Assembly (NCBI RefSeq): GCF_016919165.1
Contig: NZ_JAFFPS010000004.1
Coordinates: forward strand, 37,728 to 101,727
Source: Leptospira chreensis
GTDB taxonomy: Bacteria; Spirochaetota; Leptospiria; Leptospirales; Leptospiraceae
Direction: 5' to 3'
DNA: 64,000 bases
A program made the translations under genes and the position numbers. Under the pieces are notes generated by a model. The model was not told where the DNA came from. It searched no databases and saw only the letters and a list, made by a program, of their open reading frames with translations. Shown here in pieces: positions 62,165 to 64,000 of the stretch (positions are counted from its first letter, which is position 1; every line of letters begins with the position of its first letter).

Positions 62165-63052
62165 ATGTCAGCTTTTAAAGAGGTAAGTGATACTTTCATT
62201 AATATCATGAAAAAAAAAATTGGCCATCCTTTTATGGGTTCCTTTATGTTTACTTTTATAGGAATAAACTATGATATTCTAATTGATTTAGCTATAAATA
62301 TACAAGATACATTTGCAGTTATTATTTTCAAAAGTTTCCTATATGGTGAGTGGTATTATAGATTGTTAATTCCTTTTGTGATGATGTTTGCATTTCCTCT
62401 ATGGATACACAATCGACTTAATTTCTGGTTTTCATATTTTAGAGAAAAAACAGATGGCGATATAGAAAACATGAAAGAAAAGGAGCAAAACGAAGTATAT
62501 AAATACAAGGCAAATAAGTATCAAAAGCTTTTTCTTGACTCAAGAGATGAAAATAAAAAATCAATTGATAAATCAGTGCTAATTAATGCCTTTTTGGTTA
62601 ATGAATTAACGAAACATTTGAAGCTTGAAAATGTGCGAATAATGGAAAGTGAAGAAAAGTTAAATGATCAAGAGTATGTGTCTTATTTAGAAGATCGTAA
62701 AAAAATAATTCCATATAATCGATTCCAAATTTTTATCGGTAGAATAAGTTTAAGGATTGCTGATAATCTTTATTTGGTAGAGTGTATTCCTGAATATAAG
62801 GCATACGATCATTTCAGAAAATTAATTCAAGGAAAGGAAATTTATAACGGTCAAAACGTATTGATTGGTAGGGATGGGAAAATTTCTATTATTAGTGATA
62901 GCAGATTATCACATGAAAATAATGTTTTCGGAATACTAACTCCTGGTTCTGATGTTATTCAGATTAAAGCTAATATAAAAAATCAAACAGTATTAGAAGA
63001 AAAAGAATTTTTAAAGAATCTTTTGTTAAATGTAAAAGAACCTATTCAATAA
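62165..63052 (+). CDS. Unknown AT-rich membrane protein
   Basis: A 295-residue protein whose codons are much richer in A/T than those of the core genes, suggesting transfer. It has an N-terminal amphipathic segment, GHPFMGSFMFTFIGINYDIL leading into one helix, and a second helix (about residues 62-80). Then follow a charged coiled coil (about 90-140) and a folded C-terminal domain. The N-terminal layout recalls uncharacterised accessory-region membrane proteins that share a P-F-x-G-S-F pattern with variable C-termini; this is memory, not a search. CTAAGGAG precedes the ATG clearly. Function unknown. Confidence 0.72.
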   Translation: MSAFKEVSDTFINIMKKKIGHPFMGSFMFTFIGINYDILIDLAINIQDTFAVIIFKSFLYGEWYYRLLIPFVMMFAFPLWIHNRLNFWFSYFREKTDGDIENMKEKEQNEVYKYKANKYQKLFLDSRDENKKSIDKSVLINAFLVNELTKHLKLENVRIMESEEKLNDQEYVSYLEDRKKIIPYNRFQIFIGRISLRIADNLYLVECIPEYKAYDHFRKLIQGKEIYNGQNVLIGRDGKISIISDSRLSHENNVFGILTPGSDVIQIKANIKNQTVLEEKEFLKNLLLNVKEPIQ

Positions 63053-63219
63053 TCCTTGTAGCCCATATCAGAAATGATTCTCGGTTCTCGTTTCTTCTTA
63101 TAATTACATGATGGCGGACACACCGTAAAATAATGTCTCTCTCCATCATCGGTCAATGTATAGAGTTTACAGTTCTCTACCGGAAATAAATAATGCCGAG
63201 ATAAACCTCTAAGAAAAGT
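63046..63219 (-). pseudogene. Start-less gene remnant on the minus strand
   Basis: An open stretch of about 57 codons with protein-like composition, including RHYLFPVENCKLYTL, ERHYFTVCPPSCNY and a C-terminal ISDMGYKDY, ending at a TGA (63048-63046). A stop closes it upstream and no good start codon or ribosome-binding site exists, so it looks like the 3' end of a lost gene. Three cysteines hint at an exported parent protein. Its end overlaps the stop of the 62165 gene. Confidence 0.4.
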
Positions 63220-63242
63220 TTAAAAAAACGCCAGCGATTGCA

Positions 63243-63330
63243 GCGGAAATCCTTTCCGCAGGAAAGATTGAAGCGTAAAGCGCGGTCGCCTCATCCAATA
63301 AAATCTCATCCACCAAACCATCGCGAGGCG
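63243..63330. repeat. Palindromic block with alternative stems
   Basis: GCGGAAA / TTTCCGC (63243-63249 and 63253-63259) form a perfect 7-bp stem with a TCC loop. The same central bases AATCCTTTCC (63248-63257) can instead pair with GGAAAGATT (63261-63269) with one bulge. CGCCTC (63287-63292) and GAGGCG (63325-63330) form another arm. GC content is higher than its surroundings, which suits a dispersed repeat. Confidence 0.5.
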
Positions 63331-63385
63331 CAAAACAAAACACTCGGATCGAAAACAGTATTAATAATTTTTTGGATAAGTTTTG

Positions 63386-63416
63386 TTGACAGTTCGCAAA
63401 ATGAATATCTTGTAAT
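63386..63416 (+). promoter_or_regulatory. Candidate promoter for the small Cys lipoprotein
   Basis: A perfect -35 TTGACA (63386-63391) and a TGTAAT (63411-63416) 19 bases further on, slightly long spacing, 54 bases before the ATG at 63471. Confidence 0.35.
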
Positions 63417-63470
63417 GTATGGTTTTTATTATTTTGTAAAATAATTTTTTCACAGGGCTATCGGTAAAAA

Positions 63471-63689
63471 ATGAAATATTTTTTTCGCATTCTTCCGTTT
63501 AAGTTTATACTCATCATTATTTTTCTATCAGTAATCCAGTGTAGCTCACCTGCAGAATCGGGGAAGGATTCAAAAAATTGTTCTAATGCTTGGAAGATCT
63601 ATCAGGCATGTTTGATGATCAATGATAACAATTCCAATTTTTGCAGACCCCAATGGGATGGTGTTGTAGTTGCTTGCGGTATGATGTAA
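63471..63689 (+). CDS. Small Cys-containing lipoprotein
   Basis: A 72-residue protein with a lipoprotein signal (residues 1-23, lipobox SVIQC, Cys24) and a mature part of about 48 residues with four further cysteines in CSNAW, YQACLM, FCRPQW and VACGMM. The even count suggests two disulphides. I do not recognise the family; the pattern echoes the Cys-rich protein at 38041. The ribosome-binding site is weak. Confidence 0.62.
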   Translation: MKYFFRILPFKFILIIIFLSVIQCSSPAESGKDSKNCSNAWKIYQACLMINDNNSNFCRPQWDGVVVACGMM

Positions 63690-63738
63690 AATTGGTTTTG
63701 TATTATCGGATGCGCGAATTAAGGGAAGTGAGGATAAA

Positions 63739-64000
63739 ATGAGAAGATCAATTATTATAACGATTGTATTGTGTTTAGGAATTGGATTTGTGACTTGTAA
63801 AAATGAAAGTAACTCCAATGCAGTCAATGAAATGGAAGGAACGGTTAATGTTGTGCTTGTGAAGGGTGAGGAGTATATCCCTACAAAAAATGGAACATTG
63901 ATTTATTTAAATCCAGGGGATGATCTGCAGGCGGCTTTGGATCGAGTAGAAAAAAACGGTGGCAAAGTCATTCTTCCCAAAACACAAATTAGTCCAGAAA
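63739..64000 (+). CDS. Lipoprotein with VOC (glyoxalase-like) C-terminal half, cut by window edge
   Basis: The frame starts at ATG 63739 with GAGG five bases upstream and is open to the window end (87 codons). Residues 1-20 are a lipoprotein signal (MRRSIIITIVLCLG, then FVTC with Cys20). From about residue 38 it reads VVLVKGEEYIPTKNGTLIYLN, then LQAALDRVEKNGGKVILPKTQISPE, matching the second half of single-domain VOC/glyoxalase-like proteins. The first half-module is missing, replaced by the leader and a short linker. Either a chimeric gene or a degraded one. Confidence 0.65.
   Translation, partial: MRRSIIITIVLCLGIGFVTCKNESNSNAVNEMEGTVNVVLVKGEEYIPTKNGTLIYLNPGDDLQAALDRVEKNGGKVILPKTQISPE

Larger units (their letters stand above)
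63053..63470. other. Intergenic stretch with remnant and palindromic block
   Basis: 418 bases. The left half holds the minus-strand remnant, the middle the GC-richer palindromic block (63243-63330), the right a candidate promoter for the small lipoprotein. No intact gene was recognised. Confidence 0.6.

Noticed and set aside
63220..63330. Integron attC-like site in the palindromic block
   Set aside because: The conserved GTTRRRY and RYYYAAC core sites were not found at the ends, and no integron integrase is present.
63238..63444. 68-codon plus-strand frame over the palindromic block
   Set aside because: No ribosome-binding site, biased composition, and it covers structured non-coding sequence.

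Overview
The window reads as chromosome of a Leptospira species, perhaps of the saprophytic (L. biflexa-like) branch. This rests on gene content: a spirochaete-type SMC, a DUF115 protein, a small Cys-rich secreted protein of a kind I associate with Leptospira, bactofilin with LysM/M23, and frequent TTG starts. The species cannot be fixed by eye. About 61 kb is densely packed core genome; the last 2.7 kb is visibly AT-richer and looks like an accessory or decaying region beside a tRNA-Leu gene.

Layout. 1-5.4 kb: partial M23 peptidase, poly(A) polymerase, thiL, rplM-rpsI with a clear terminator, an MFS transporter. 5.5-13.7 kb: alaS, a YajQ-family gene, ftsK, lolA, a RodZ-like gene. 13.7-20.7 kb: tightly packed rimO-pgsA-trpD-yajC-(unknown membrane protein)-secD-secF. 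20.7-24.3 kb: riboflavin genes ribD, ribE and ribBA with a convergent STAS gene between them. 24.4-27.1 kb (minus): pdxH, prepilin peptidase, aminotransferase. 27.1-33.2 kb: a large AAA+/VWA protein, then smpB-der-plsY and an unknown gene, coupled by overlaps. 33.2-38 kb: DUF115 protein and an SMC that appears to lack a hinge.

38-50.7 kb: Cys-rich exported protein, tRNA-Met, glnA, a PAS/GAF/PP2C phosphatase, an unknown periplasmic protein, a two-component pair, class I aldolase with 4-alpha-glucanotransferase, an Mpo1-like membrane protein, an AraC regulator and a transglutaminase-like protein. 50.7-57 kb (minus): lipoprotein hydrolase, LysM/M23 peptidase, bactofilin, class A PBP and a phospholipase C-like protein; the middle three form a plausible cell-shape module. 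57-61.2 kb: lysA-ispD, a membrane PilZ protein and two overlapping cyclic-nucleotide-binding genes.

61.2-64 kb: tRNA-Leu(UAG), then about 800 bases with a nested stem-loop element and a frameshifted lipoprotein pseudogene, an AT-rich membrane protein gene, a start-less remnant on the minus strand, a palindromic block, a tiny Cys lipoprotein, and the start of a lipoprotein carrying what looks like half of a VOC (glyoxalase) fold. The most interesting items are the multi-stem element after tRNA-Leu, the hinge-less SMC, the midasin-like AAA/VWA protein, the glutamine synthetase without the adenylylation tyrosine, and the lipoprotein/VOC chimera.
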